The translations under genes and the position numbers were made by a program. Of a stretch of 5,501 nucleotides of DNA, positions 5,220-5,501 are shown piece by piece. The first letter of the stretch is position 1, and each line of letters begins with the position of its first letter. Source of the DNA: Candidatus Poribacteria bacterium (lineage in GTDB: Bacteria; Poribacteria; WGA-4E; WGA-3G); the NCBI GenBank assembly GCA_009845505.1, contig VXZL01000020.1, positions 1-5,501 of the forward strand. The letters run 5' to 3'. A model generated the notes under the pieces. It did no database searches. It had not been told where the DNA came from and saw nothing but the letters and a program-made list of their open reading frames with translations.

Positions 5220-5501
5220 ATGAAAAAACTATCGTTTATCTGCTTGGTTGTGGGACTCAGTTTGGCAGGAGTCGCTGGAAGTTTCGCAGCCGACAACGGT
5301 CACCGCAGTTTGCTCTATCCGATTTCGCGGCTTTTACCGGATGAAATGATCCCTGAACCGACTCGGTGGCATCAGCCCGATTTAATTCCCAATACATACT
5401 TTGCTGTTCTCGTCTTAGTACTATTTTTTATTTTCGCCACCCGAAAGTTGAAACAGATCCCTGAAGGGAAAGGACAAACCCTGTTAGAGGTGTTTGTCGG
5501 G
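5220..5501 (+). CDS. atpB: ATP synthase Fo subunit a (AtpB), 5' part only
   Basis: The first 94 codons of the membrane subunit a, the stator half of the proton (or sodium) channel; the gene runs off the window. The start region MKKLSFICLVVGLSLAGVAG followed by SFAAD looks like a cleavable signal sequence, a feature also known for subunit a in some other phyla. After a hydrophilic stretch (PEPTRWHQPDLIPNTY), the first core helix is at about 60-74 (FAVLVLVLFFIFATR), followed by 'KLKQIPEGKGQTLLEVFVG', which matches the conserved '(I/V)P.G.Q...E' segment after helix 1 of subunit a. The essential arginine and ion-binding helices lie beyond the window, so the coupling ion cannot be read. No Shine-Dalgarno match precedes the ATG, unlike the other genes here, but no better start exists downstream. 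Confidence 0.85.
   Translation, partial: MKKLSFICLVVGLSLAGVAGSFAADNGHRSLLYPISRLLPDEMIPEPTRWHQPDLIPNTYFAVLVLVLFFIFATRKLKQIPEGKGQTLLEVFVG

Noticed and set aside
1..5501. CRISPR array, tRNA, rRNA or riboswitch
   Set aside because: No regularly spaced repeats, cloverleaf, rRNA-like blocks or known riboswitch core were seen on either strand by eye.

Overview
The window reads as bacterial chromosome of moderate G+C with every gene on the + strand. It looks like Candidatus Poribacteria or a close uncultured relative. The pointers are an ECF sigma factor with a long helical-repeat tail, a secreted LamG protein ending in a 'KLATTW..IKR'-type tail that I recall from poribacterial proteins, and an ATP synthase operon opening with an AtpZ-like gene and atpI before atpB. 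That placement is an inference from protein style; there is no rRNA or other marker here.

Layout: 1-194 is AT-rich leader with no gene. 195-1895 encodes an ECF sigma factor (sigma2 plus sigma4) fused to a helical TPR-like region of about 360 residues. A MacB/FtsX-type ABC permease follows 25 nt later (1921-3186), probably co-transcribed; its ATPase partner is not in the window. A well-formed promoter (TTGACC-17-TATCAT) then drives a secreted single-LamG-domain protein (3280-4080), closed by a 12-bp hairpin terminator. A second strong promoter (TTGCAT-17-TATAAT, extended -10) starts the F1Fo-ATP synthase operon: the AtpZ-like gene (4249-4539), atpI (4738-5145) and the start of atpB (5220 to beyond the window end).

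The main unexpected item lies between the first two atp genes. Positions 4568-4722 carry the 3' end of an IS200/IS605-type element: the C-terminal coding end of a TnpB and a right-end hairpin flanked by GAAT and TCAA, as in the IS608 right end. No transposase gene remains. The TnpB omega-RNA normally maps to this part of such elements, so a fossil omega-RNA may be embedded in the atp transcript, with its 'guide' position on the atpI ribosome binding site and start codon.

A second item is the junction between sigma and repeat domains in the first gene. It holds a 23-bp near-perfect palindrome, then an internal AAGGAG and ATG at ideal spacing. This suggests either an old fusion of two genes or a still-used internal start that makes the repeat domain alone.
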